A stretch of 64,000 bases of DNA. It comes from Plantago ovata (lineage: Eukaryota; Streptophyta; Magnoliopsida; Lamiales; Plantaginaceae). The DNA is taken from the NCBI GenBank assembly GCA_028274465.1, contig CM051456.1, positions 17,325,745 through 17,389,744 of the forward strand, written 5' to 3'. The translations under genes and the position numbers were made by a program. Positions 48,005 through 60,014 of this stretch are shown one piece after another. Below the pieces are notes generated by a model, which searched no databases, had not been told where the DNA came from, and saw only the letters and a list, made by a program, of their open reading frames with translations. Numbering within the stretch: the stretch's first letter is position 1; every line of letters starts with the position of its first letter.

Positions 48005-49347
48005 CTCCTTTTCATCGCTCAAGAAAGAGAGTCTGGTTCTGGGCTTTTCCAAACTACTATTGGCCGCCGCGCTGGTCTTCTTCGATTCAACTCAACTTCA
48101 CCGATCAACCCATACAGAAGCTCTATGTGTTCTTCGTATTCCCATACACCATATTCACTAATCACTACTTGTTGCGTCCCGTGTCTATTGTGGTTTGTCA
48201 CTCCCAACCCAAGGTAAGGCTGGTTTAAAAGCTTTGAACTCGAATTAATTGATTATGGAGCTCTATAGGAGGCTTAAAAATCCCCAATTCAACCATTCTT
48301 CTTCATCTCATCTCTGGCTCTCTGCAATTTGGGTTTACCTAGAAGACGCACTAATGAAGGATTCTTAGTTCGAGATTTAATATTTTTTAGTGCGCGCTCG
48401 AATAAATCTTATAGCGCGCTTGAAGAAGCTTTGCGCTCGCAAAGCGTGCGAGCGCGCTTGAAAATGGGGTTAGGGACGCTTTTAGGTGATGTAGGTCATA
48501 GGTGATGTAGGTCATAAGAGATCGTCGCTTATCCAAGTTTTCTAGAGGGTGATGGGCTGGATTTGAAGTCCAAACCCAACATTCGTTAGGCCAATATGTG
48601 ACTCAACAAAGCTATTGTTGCTTCACATCTGGACTCAAATTCTATTGTTGCTTCAACCAATTACGAAATTGGTACGACGCTAGAGGTCCGAAAGTATACA
48701 TATGATCTCATAAGCACGATTGCATGCATCAAACATATATTGTGTATGTAGAAGGCTCGATCCATTCTAAATATGCAAATGCTTGGACGTATGTGTAAAC
48801 AGGGAGCGGATTTTTCTAGAACAAAGAAGAAAAAAAAAAAGAAAACCGTAACCGAACCATAAATAACAAACCAAATAAGTTATAACCGATTGGTTACTGA
48901 TCGATTATGGTTACGACTACCGTTAACAAGTGTACGTATTTTAATGTATTCGTATGTAATACGTATATTTTGAGCATACGATGGACTCTACATAATTTAG
49001 ACCTTCTCCAACAAAGCCTCAAATAGAGTTTTGAGACTCATAAGCCTCTGCTGGAACATTTAAGGGGAGCAAAAGTTTCATGTTCACCTCAAAATTTTGA
49101 GGTGTGCAATTTTTGAGGTGTGCATGAAACTATTTGTTGCAACTTTTTTTTCCTTTTGTTTATTTTTACTTGTTTTCTTTTTTCCTTTTCTTTTCTTTTT
49201 GCGTTGTTTTATTATTTTTGTGAACAAGAGCCAACAAAACAAACAAAAAGGGGAGAAATTGAGTAGAACGGTGACATTTGAGGCTCATGAAAACCGGATG
49301 GGTGCTACATTGTCCTATTCAGCTATCCTCGTGTAGATGAGTTTGAT
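48005..49347. other. Spacer between B3 and ligase genes
   Basis: A moderately GC-rich piece (48005-48215) continues a sequence split by the hAT element. It holds a short frame MCSSYSHTPYSLITTCCVPC ending at a possible donor CCAAGGTAAGG, perhaps the first exon of a lost gene. About 48390-48530 (GCGCGCTTGAAGAAGC, then GATGTAGGTCATA) is an inverted counterpart of 46810-46870. Confidence 0.35.
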
Positions 49348-49355
49348 TTTGCCGC
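49348..49355 (+). promoter_or_regulatory. E2F-like site before LIG1 copy 1
   Basis: TTTGCCGC fits the E2F consensus TTTSSCGC and lies 67 bp upstream of the copy 1 ATG. E2F control fits an S-phase ligase. A different spelling of the same consensus is found before copy 2. Confidence 0.45.
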
Positions 49356-49421
49356 CAACGCCTTAGTTATATTACTACTATTTGATTCATCATCAAATGC
49401 CAAAGCCCAGATAATTAAACA

Positions 49422-52400
49422 ATGTCTAGTCCTCCGCCACCGCCGCCGCCATCAGCCTTTGATTTTCTCATGGCCAATTCCAGGGCAAAACAACAACCCT
49501 CTCCCAACAAACGCAAACAACTATCTCCCCAAGCCTCTAATGGAGCTAATGCTACCGTCAACTGTAAACAATTTATGTCCAATTCGAGTGAAGAGAATAA
49601 GAAGTCCAAGTCGTCTTCGGTCACGCCAGACGATAGTGTGGCAGAGTTGAGAAAGAAGGCGATAAATTTCGACGTGAAGAAGGCGGCATATTGGGGAAAA
49701 GAGGAGAGTATGCCGTTTATGTTTTTTGTCAAGGCAATTGATGCCATCTCGAAGGAGAATGGGAGGAATTCTAGTACGGAAATTGCGTGCAATATGTTGA
49801 GGACTGTGATGGAGATGGCACCTGATTATTTGGTGTCTGTTATGTGCTTGTTGGCTAGTGATAAGAGTAATAAGGTTAATGAGGGCTTGGAGCTTGGTTT
49901 AGGGGATGCTTTGATTACCAAGGCCCTTGCTGAGGCTTATGGGTGTAAAGAATCGCATATTAAGAACAAGTACAAGGTGATTATATAAATACTAGTAGTA
50001 TATAATTATGATCGATCATGATCACGACAGACAGACAACGATGATATTTTATGCAGGAACTATATATATGCACCTGGTTGTAGATCAAACTATGTTACTG
50101 TTTATGAATTTCATCCATTTTTTCTGCTTATTTTTGTTGGATGGATTTGAAGATTCTCATTTCAATGCTTCCTGTGTGTAGGAGCTTGGAGATTTAGGCC
50201 TTGTAGCTAAAGCCAGCCGGTCATCACAGTCTCTACTGTGAAAACCAGAAGCATTAACTCTTACTAAAGTTTTTGATACTTTTCAGCTTATTGCTAAGGT
50301 ATGTACTCATTTGCTGTCCCTCTTTGTCTTGTTGTATTATCGTTTCTAGAAGATCTTTTCTTTCAGTTCACAAATCTAGTACTACTGTTTCTTGAAGCCT
50401 TACATGTGTATCGAATCGATCAGTTGTGCTGAAAGACCATCAACTGTAAGCACTTTACAAAGGGAAGGTGTGAGACTTTTGTCCACAAGAGAGGAAATTG
50501 CATACATTATGTGAAGATTATTACTACTACAATTTATCACAACATCAGAGTTTAGTGAAATTGAATGTTAGTGTGGATAGAACTATTTGATGTTGTTATA
50601 AAGCTACATAGCTGTTAAAGTTAGCTTCACTCTACATAGTTGTTAAAGTTAGCTTCACTCTCTTTCGCATCATGTCACTGTTAGTCCCATCTTCCAACTC
50701 CTTCCTAAAACATCGATTTAAATTCTAAGGAGGACTAATCCTGTTAGCATCGCGTAACCCATAAAAGTAAACAAATATCAGAATTGATTAATAGTCTATC
50801 ATATGTTCTACTACATGGGCGTGGACCTATTTACTGTTTTTATGTAATCTGTAAAGGGTTTTTGCTATATTTCATTTCAAAATTTTCTGATCATGCTGCA
50901 TTAATGAGATTTTGCTTTTGAGTAATGATATTAAGTGTGTCTTTTTTCACAGGAATCTGGGCAAGAGAGTTATGAAAAGAAAAAGAATCATATTAAGGGT
51001 CTTTTAGTTGCTGCAACAGATTGTGAACCTCAATATTTGATTCGTTTGCTCCAGGTCAGTTAAGCTTACAGCTTACTTTTGACTATTCTAGCTATTATTT
51101 TAATTGTCATTGACTGTCTTGTAAACTTGGTATGTGCACTATCTGCAGTCCAACCTGCGTATTGGTCTGGCAAAACAAACCCTACTGTCAGCGTTGGGGC
51201 ACGCTGCAGTGTACTCTGAGAAGCACTCCTCATCCAAGAAGGTTAACAATTCTCCAGAAGAAGTAAGTTGTTTTGACTCTAGATCCAATTGCATTGTTTC
51301 ATGAAGTGTAGACAGTTTCTTGATTGTAACCAAATTAAAATTTACGTTTCTTTCTTCTTTGGCAAGTTTCCTAAGCAAATTTCCTAAGTGTTGTTAATCA
51401 GTATGAGAGCTCATATGGATCAAAAAACTGAAATTGAAACATGCTATTTTGCATAACTTATGTCTTGAGATGGAAAGAGGGACTAAACCACTACGGAGAC
51501 ATTTTTGCTGTTTTCTATTTTTGCCAATGAAGTTTTATTCACTCAAAAGCTTATTATCTTCCAGATTGTATTTTCTTACTTGGTCTCTTCAGCTTGTCGT
51601 ATGAATGCTCTCTCCCATGTTCATGATATATAAGCTTGGCGATGAGCTACTTCTGGAATTTCATTCCTAATAGGGTCATTTGAAACTTTGAACTTGTATC
51701 TGATTGGAGTAACTTGAGCATGCATTACTATCTGCCTTTGTCTTGGCCTGTTTCGGCTACGGGTTCTGGAAGCCTGAACTCTGTTGTTCCGTTATATGGC
51801 TCTCAAGTCCAGCTTTTCTTGCTTCTTGGTTGAAGTGTATTCCACCTGCTTTGGAGTTTTGTTTGGATGAAGACTGTTTAGCAAGTTTTGGTCTTCTGGT
51901 TCTTTTGTATCACTAGCTAGAAAGCCTTTTCTGTTTAATAGTTAGCGTCTTCGGTTGTATCCTTTTTCGACTCTCACTTTGCACTCTCTTTCGAGCATTT
52001 CTTATGCTCTTTATTATATTATAATTTTGGTCGTTTCAAAAAAGAAAAAAAAAGGACAGTTAATTAGATTCTTCATATGTTTTATCAGTTAACTTCTACC
52101 GAAAGTCAGCTTTCCATCCTTTTAGAATTTTTGCTTCCATGTGAGCCTCAAGATTAACCTACAACCTACAAATATGTCCGTCTAAAATGGGCTTATATGT
52201 TTAGGTATATTTTTATCTTTAAATACTTATTGTTTCCTCTAAGTGCTACAAGATGTGCAAATAATGTAATTAGTAGAATAATTATTTCCTGTTCGGGTAG
52301 TCTTACCAAATGACATGTTTATCCTTCAGGCTGCAAAGATTGTCAAGGAAGTATATTCCGTATTCCCGGTGTACGATAAAATAGTATCTGCTCTTCTATC

Positions 52401-55400
52401 TGGTGGTGTGTGGAATCTGTCTGAGACGTGTCGCCTTTCACCTGGGATCCCTATTGGACCCATGTTGTCGAAATCAATCACAGGACTGGGACAAATCATA
52501 GAAAAATTTAAAGATACAGAATATACTTGTGAATACAAGTACGATGGAGTACGTGCTCAGGTAACAATGCACTCTATAATTATTGAATATTTTTTCAAGT
52601 ATCTTCACTCATGCATGCAAAATTTTCATGTAGATACACTACCTGCAGAATGGATCAGTTGAGATATGCAGTAGAAAGGCAGAGCAAAATGCTGGAAAGT
52701 TTCCTGATGTTGTTGCTGCTATTATGCGGTAAATTACCATTGGACATCTTGTATTTCCCTTTTATTTCGGACTAATGTCTGATTTTGTAATATCCATAAT
52801 CCAGTTTTTATTTGTCCAGTAAATATATATAAAAAAAAAATTCTGCAGAATGCAATTCCTGGTAGATGAGTTACAAGGTGTCACGGTATGTTTGGCAATT
52901 GGCATGGGATACTCTCCAACCACTTAGATAAGCATACATGTCATTTACCATGCAACTAAGATATTATATACATATTACATTAATACATTCAGACAATTTA
53001 CTTAAAACTAAGAAATTGTCCTTTTGCTAAACGATTTTATTGCATGTCAATCCTAATATAATGATGTAGACAAACAGATGAAACATATTGAAGGTTGCTG
53101 TGTTTTCTGTAAAATTCAGTGGATTTACTAGAAATGTTTCGTATTTCATGAGTAAATTTCAAGTTTGTCTTCCCCTTACATGATCCATTCACACTCCCGC
53201 CCAGATGGGGGTAATTTCTTGTATTACTATGAAACATCCATGCAATATACTCTCTTCGCGAGCATTTAAAGCTCTGCTCTGCGTTAGTTTTATTTGTATT
53301 ACCATAACCAGTGTACTATTGTTATTGAGTCTGTTTCCCTTTTCATCATTCTCTTAACCTTTCTCTAATTAGTAGTAGAATCAATTATTAAATGAAATTT
53401 GTGCTACTTTGGCAGATTCCATGATACTGAAGTTAATATTCTGATGTTTACCGTCTGATTGCAGATTAAAACAGCCTTCCATCACGTCATTCATCCTTGA
53501 TTGTGAAATTGTTGCTTACGATCGTGAGAATCACAAAATTCTGCCTTTTCAGGTACGACTTTTAAATTCTGTGTGTAAATTTTTTTGTCCTTACTAAAAG
53601 CAAGGCGCGGTGTTACTTTATCTGAGCATAATAGATGAATGTAATTAAATGCCAGAGAGTGATGTATGTATTTGTCTCAGATCAGGCTGTGTGAGTGCCC
53701 ATATCTTGTTGTATGACCTTGTGACTTCAAGTCCAGGTGACAAATTGAGCTGCTATTGTTATGTTTTATCCTTGTTGGCCTATCCTTCTGACTGTACTCG
53801 ATTTGAAACCACTGCCTTAAATCTTTAGCCTTTTAACTAGTAGTGCTTTTATTCAGCTAGCTATGAACTAAGGTTTCTGAAGCAGCTTACTGTAAAGATG
53901 GTAAGAGTTTAAAATATTGAGTTGTAGTCTCAAATAAGATATTTAAGAAATCGTTTGACTATCCTCAATAGGGCCTAATCCTCAATGCACAAACACGTTA
54001 CGAAGATAAGGTGCATTTTCAACCTACATATTTATGAAGGTTGAAGTTGGAATTTGAATTTCGTGTAGATTTATAGATTCTCACATATCAAATTTGTTAA
54101 GATCTTATCTTAATATGATGAGCAATTCATTAGCCTTCTAATTCCCCACTGTTGATGTATTGATATCTCTCCCAAGTCCTCGTTGCTATGGTTTTTCACA
54201 TACACATTGGTTTGGCACTGCTGCTTGGTTTTTCTTTGTCAAAACTTACATTTTGTGTTGTGTTTAATTTTTTTTTGTTGGTCAGTTGATGTATTGTACA
54301 CAATTGACTTTTTTTTTTTGGTGTGTAGAAGTTAATTGTCCCTTAATTTCATACCTGTCATTTAACAATGTGCTACTTCAATTTCGTTTTCTTCTCTTTT
54401 TATTTTTTTATTTACAGATTCTGAGTACGCGTGCTAAGAAAAATGTTGTCATGAACGAAATTAAAGTCCATGTGTGTATATTTGCTTTTGATATCCTCTA
54501 TCTTAATGGCCAACAACTCCTACAAGAACAGCTCAATGTCCGTAGAGAGGTAAAGCAGTAATTTCTGGTCAGATATCTTTGACTTAGCTGTATATAATGA
54601 TCTGAACTTCCGTATGTTTTATTAGAATTTTCCTGCACAGTCACTGTCCTTCAGCAATATTGTCAGATTGTAGGGCGGATATGAGGATCTTATAACCATG
54701 ACCTTTCAGATTGTTCTTCGTAATGTGCATCGCAGATCAGTTCCATGGAGTATTAACCATCCTCACATATTTGCAGAAAATATTTCTGTAGTGTCAACAA
54801 TTTGAAATGAATTGTTCCCTAATGTTTCATAAGTGTATTATAACCATCAAGTATCATTATCTAACTCCTTTTCTGTCAATTTCTTCCTGATGGAATATCC
54901 CATAATAAAATGAAGCAGTTGACTTTAAAACCACTGCTGAACCCTATCTAGGCTGCTTGACACGCCTAATAGGCCCTAAATTACCTGAAGCCTGGCTGAA
55001 GGAGATCTATTAATTTGTCTTTGTGGGTTAACAAGTTCTACTTTGAGCTACTCATTTGGATTGTTTCATGTGTTTGAGCCGTTTTTTTAGTCATATAATT
55101 CATTCCGAGCCAACTTGCCCATGTTCCACATTACACACAAGTTTCTGATATTGCTTTTTTCTTGATGATCATTTTGATCTTCATGTAGCATCCATGAATG
55201 AATTTTATGCCTGCTATGTCAACACCTTTGCAGGTGTTACTTCACATGCTTCCTCTGTCGTTAATGTATCTGCAATTCTGTATATATCCATTATGGCATT
55301 GTCAGTAACATTTCTGTATATGTGCAGCACCTTTACAAGTCATTCCAGGAAGAGGATGGTTTTCTCCACTTCGCTCCTTATACAATATCAAATGATCTTC

Positions 55401-57677
55401 AGGAAGTTAAAAAGTTTTTTGATAAAGCTGTTAACTCTAGGTAATCTGGTCATTTCGGTTTACTGTAATTTTGGGGCATGCATTTATTTTGTTGTAGAAA
55501 GTAATGTTTGAGTTGCATGTACTTCCTATCAAGTTCAGATAGGTTTACCAGACAGTATCCAGAAAATGGTTTTGAAAATTAGAGTTGATTGAAGATATAT
55601 CAATTATGCATACAGAAAATTTTTAATTGTCATATTGAATATGCACATGAGTTCAAAGATGTTGAGAACTATGGTTAGGTCTCTGAAAGATTTTACATAT
55701 TATTTCCACATGTTGAACTATTACGTGGGCTCAACTATCCTTCTTTTTACCAAGCTGTGTATTATCATTAAAATATGTTTCTTCCTGCATCATTGTCACA
55801 CACTACAATTTTTGCATTTTCCAGCTGTGAGGGTTTGATCATCAAAAAACTGAATAACGATGCTACATATGAGCCTTCAAAAAAGTCCAACAAATGGCTA
55901 AAATTGAAAAAGGATTATATGGAAAGGTAAATTCTCACCCTTGTAAGCAACTTGATATTTGATATTGTTTGAGGTCATCCGATAGATTCAGCTTAGTGTC
56001 TTATTTTCTTCAGTATCGGGGATTCACTAGATCTGGTTCCCATTGCTGCAATCCATGGCAAGGGGAATCGTACTGGTCAGTTCTTCTCCACTCTTTGTAT
56101 TTTGTATACTATCTGTTCTTCTTCTCTTGTCCATTGCAGATATTAACTTTCTGTAGATTCTTTCCATGTGATGATGGTGCCAACACTTGCTCTCTGCAGT
56201 AACTGAACTTGGAATCATTTAATTGTTTTATTAGGATAATTCTCAATGGTTTCTTATTAAGTGGTTTTTTCATCTAGGTGTTTATGGTACCTTTCTTCTT
56301 GCTTGTTATGATGCTGACAACGAAGAATACCAAAGCATTTGTAAAATAGGTAATCTTCCCACTGGAGTGAGTTATATACTTTTGATTTAAGATCCTATTT
56401 CTGGTCGACATACAGAAGACCTGCGACTTTGTTATTTTTTGAAAAATACTGTTCCCCATAGTTAATTAATCTTCTCAACGCTGTGGAAATCATGCATTTG
56501 TTAGGAAATGGGGATGGGTTTTCTGAAGCAGTGCTTGAAGAGCGTTCTGCCAGTCTCCGCTCTACTGTTATTGACAAGCCAAAGGTCAGATCAACTTTAC
56601 TTGTTGCATTAGTAATGGCAGTGGCCATTATGTGATGTTAAAGTGTCGTATGTATGACATATTTGCATCTCCAGTCATATTACAGGTACTCAGATGCAAG
56701 TACAGACAAGCCAGATGTCTGGTTTGAACCAACAGAGGTAGCATTCTGCATCATCTTTTCATAGGTTTTGGTTTCTATATATTAGGTGTAGTCCTTTTTC
56801 CCTGTCTCCTTTCAGACTATCCCCTAACTGTAAACTGGTGCTGAATTTTCACTGAGAATATATTGAGTACCATACAGTGGCAAACGGTGTCGGATTGGCT
56901 TCTCCGGTTCTCCTGAACATCTTTTCTCTCTTTTTAAGGGACAATAGTCTAGCCTGCTGTATGACAAATATAACTTGTATAAGGATTGTTTATGTCAGTC
57001 TATGTTCTTGCAGGTGTGGGAGGTCAAGTGTGCTGATCTTACTATCAATCCAAAATACTGTGCTGGATTTGGTGCCGTGTATCCTGCTAAGGTACTTTTC
57101 TATAATACATTCTAAAACAAGTTCGACATTTTTAAATGCTAAATCACCTTCCATCCACGGAAAGTTTAGAACCATGGAAGTACGAAACAATAGGAACCAA
57201 CATGTGCATTCATCAGTTTGTTTATATAAATGATTCCAGCGGTCATCATTTTGTTCACACTTCACACAGATCCATATTTACAACCGCCGCCATATGTAAA
57301 TTATGGATTTTGCTGTGTCTATCACTCTATTGTTGTTCAGAAGCTGATAGTTGTATTCATCTTGTTTCTTTCATCACTAAGGGAATTTCGCTGCGGTTTC
57401 CACGTTGGATACGTGTCAGAGAAGATAAGAATCCAGAGCAGGCCACCTCATCTGACAGGGTAACTACTTATCATGTTTTAGCCTCATTTCAATATATTAC
57501 TGCCTTGGTTGTAACTCATATTATGTATGATAAGCTCAATGATTTCTATTTTATTTATTTTTTAACCCGAGCCATTTTCTTTCCAAAATCTAGATAGCGG
57601 AAATGTACAAGGAACAGAAGATTAATCATATGGAGAAGTCAGATGATAGTGATGACGATGAGGTTGACAATCTGTAA
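49422..57677 (+). pseudogene. LIG1: DNA ligase 1, tandem copy 1, with an in-frame stop in exon 2
   Basis: Seventeen exons with canonical junctions: 49422-49976, 50182-50298, 50953-51054, 51149-51262, 52330-52560, 52634-52728, 53465-53552, 54418-54549, 55328-55440, 55825-55926, 56014-56075, 56278-56349, 56505-56584, 56675-56737, 57014-57091, 57382-57459, 57594-57677. The frame holds throughout (721 codons) except TGA at 50239-50241 in exon 2, where copy 2 reads ATG-AGA one base earlier in register (SLMRKPEAL against SLL-stop-KPEAL). All ligase motifs remain: CEYKYDGVRAQ with the adenylated Lys near 366, [41 protein letters not shown]. Exon 2 is 117 nt, phase 0 at both ends, so skipping it would restore a shortened protein. 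No organelle presequence; the start matches the nuclear start of copy 2. Recent or partly working loss. Confidence 0.82.
51660..52053 (+). mobile_element. LINE 3' tail in intron 4 of LIG1 copy 1
   Basis: The end TTTCGAGCATTTCTTATGCT, CTTTATTATATTATAATTTT, GGTCGTTTC then a run of A is a typical plant L1 3' end in gene sense. The 5' boundary is uncertain. The matching intron of copy 2 is shorter and lacks it, so the insertion postdates the duplication. Confidence 0.5.
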
Positions 57678-59744
57678 GTGGTGCTCTTGCGCATCTGGTT
57701 GTCGTTCACATGTCTAAATTGGTTTTCAAACACGCTGAATTCACTTATTTCAATGGCTAATTTGCTGCATTGTGTCTGAAATCTTCTCTGCTTGTTTCTG
57801 CTGGTAGGTAAAAAAAAAGGATGATTTCTGCCTTGGACCGTGACACGAGCACCATCTGTACAAATTTCGTGAGCAATATGTTTTCACACAATTCTTCCGT
57901 GTCAATTATGTAACATGCAGATCTGGATACCATCTTTTTATAGATAGATATATCTGAAGGTGACTTCATAGAACCCACCATTGTCGGGAAAAACAAAGTT
58001 GTTACCGTGGTTGAAGAGGGGATATTGCTGACTCATGGGCCGAAGCTTAATACAAAATGGGAATGGGAGTATACCCTGGGCGTGTATGGTCCGTCCTGTG
58101 ACTCGGTGCTAACGTACTGTATATATTTTGCGTAATTATGTTTGTGCAGTCACATATTTGTCGTGTAGGAATCAGAGTGAGAATGATTCATGTCGATTAG
58201 AGGCTTAGAGCAGCTATTAAAGAGTTGAGACCTATTGAGACAGAGCATTCATAATTCCGAGTTTACTCGACCTCAGGCCTTACTTATAATAAAATAATAA
58301 AGCTTGAATTACATTGCGGACTTGAGAAATCTTCAATGAGCTAAAGCTTGAACTCACACCCAAAAGAATGAGAATCGAACTCGGCTAGTTAATTAGTTGC
58401 TATACATGCCCCAGCTTGACATGAAAAGCCTTGTATGTTAATGAGTCATGCTTGTTGGGTTGAGACTTGAGACTTGTTAAAGGTTGAATTCAACTTGAAT
58501 GATCGATCGATTAGGATTTTACCAAAACTTGACTTACATAAGAGCGGTGCACTAATAATACAGATTAACCATATGACTGCTAGTTTCAATTATTAGTGAT
58601 AAACTACTGTCACACATAAATGTGTCATGCATCAAGCACGCACCACGCCAAAAGCAATATGCACATATGAAGAAGTAAAATTTTCATAATTTTGTACTTC
58701 ATCTCTAATTACCATTTCCATTCCGTTGATTTTTTTCTCCGTTTGACCTTATAGTAATCTTAAATCATACCAAAAACGTAAATTACGGAGTTATATTGTA
58801 AAAATATAATATTTATTAGGTCTAGATTAGTTAGTGCTCCTCAAATTCCATCTCGTGTTTAGCTAGTTGGACCTTACATGCTAATAAAAAATTACTATGT
58901 TAAAGTAAAAGTACATATGTGAATGAAATGTTTGTTGGAAAATTTAGGGAACATAAAGGGATGTATCGAAGTGTACAAAACTGGAAATTGAATGAATTAA
59001 CAAGTCTGCAGAGTTTGAGTGATGACACTCTTTCCTTAAGACTTTATTCGCCCTGCCTCTCGGTGTTAACAATATTCAGACGAATAGTCTGCCAAGATAA
59101 AACTGCAGTGAGATCGTATACAAGCATTTGAAATACGATTCTCGAATGGACTATAACAATATGGGAAGACAAGCTCTTAAAATTATAGAGAAGAAGAAGG
59201 CACTATTTGGATTTCTTGTTCCATTTTTGTTCTGGAGTATTTGATCCAAAACATGGGGTTTTTTATTTATAGTTTGGAAAGGTTGTAAACGAAGAGGTGC
59301 AACTATTGAAATGTAACTTCTCGCTCCAGAAGCTATCCATTCATGTAACAATATAACCTTTCACCAAAAGATGCAATGGTTCCACAACCAACAGATCTAG
59401 AGTTCGACTCTCACTATTGTCAACTCTTTTTACTTGTCATTTTATACCTTTTCAACTATTCAACTCTTCTCACAAAACATTATTAAATAATACTAGCACA
59501 CAAACCAACACACTTCGAGCATAAGTTCCTCTTTCACCAAGGAATTTTAGCATCGAATGTTCGAGTTTCTTCTACTATTTTATTAGATTATTCACGTTCA
59601 AGAAAATTCCATTTCCAACGTGTGAGACGTCTCTTGGTTAATCGTGCATAGTCATAGACAGATCAACCATGGTTTGACTAAAATTCCAAGGATGTTAACT
59701 ATTTTCATCAAGAAAGAAGAAATAGTTAACCATTGTTTCTTATT
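57678..59744. other. Spacer between the two ligase genes
   Basis: The start is the copy 1 3' UTR. About 58690-58830 has a worn half of a Stowaway-type MITE (CATTCCGTTGATTTTTTTCTCC). About 59365-59420 has a tRNA-like B box (GAGTTCGACTCTC). No gene is recognised. Confidence 0.4.
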
Positions 59745-59865
59745 GCACAAAGTTTACCTCGATAATCTTCATGTTAGGGTGAAAATCAATACCATACTAT
59801 AATACTATAATAGTAATAATTATATTTAGATGTTACGGCTCGCTTTGAGTTGACATATAAACAAT
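59745..59865 (-). pseudogene. Relic of the B3 gene 3' end
   Basis: This stretch aligns over about 120 bases with 44205-44325, the last codons and 3' flank of the B3 gene, in the same orientation relative to the ligase. Shared words are AAATCAATA, CATA/GTTATAATA, TTATATTTAGATG and TACGG, with CTTTGAG near the end. The rest of the B3 copy is missing. It lies just before LIG1 copy 2, as the intact B3 gene lies before copy 1. Confidence 0.7.
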
Positions 59866-59987
59866 ATAATAACAATTCGCGCTCGGAACGAATATCGTAT
59901 AATTACCTAGTGACGGGTCTGCTGCTCCGCTCCGACAAATTAATTTGAGGGCATAATAATAAACAAGAAGAAGTTGCAGAGCATCAT

Positions 59988-59995
59988 TTTGGCGC
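59988..59995 (+). promoter_or_regulatory. E2F-like site at LIG1 copy 2
   Basis: TTTGGCGC, within the palindrome TGGCGCCA, lies 27 bp upstream of the first ATG. It fits TTTSSCGC and suggests cell-cycle control. Being so close to the ATG, it is in the core promoter or leader. Confidence 0.5.
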
Positions 59996-60014
59996 CATTT
60001 TCAGCCGCCAGTTG

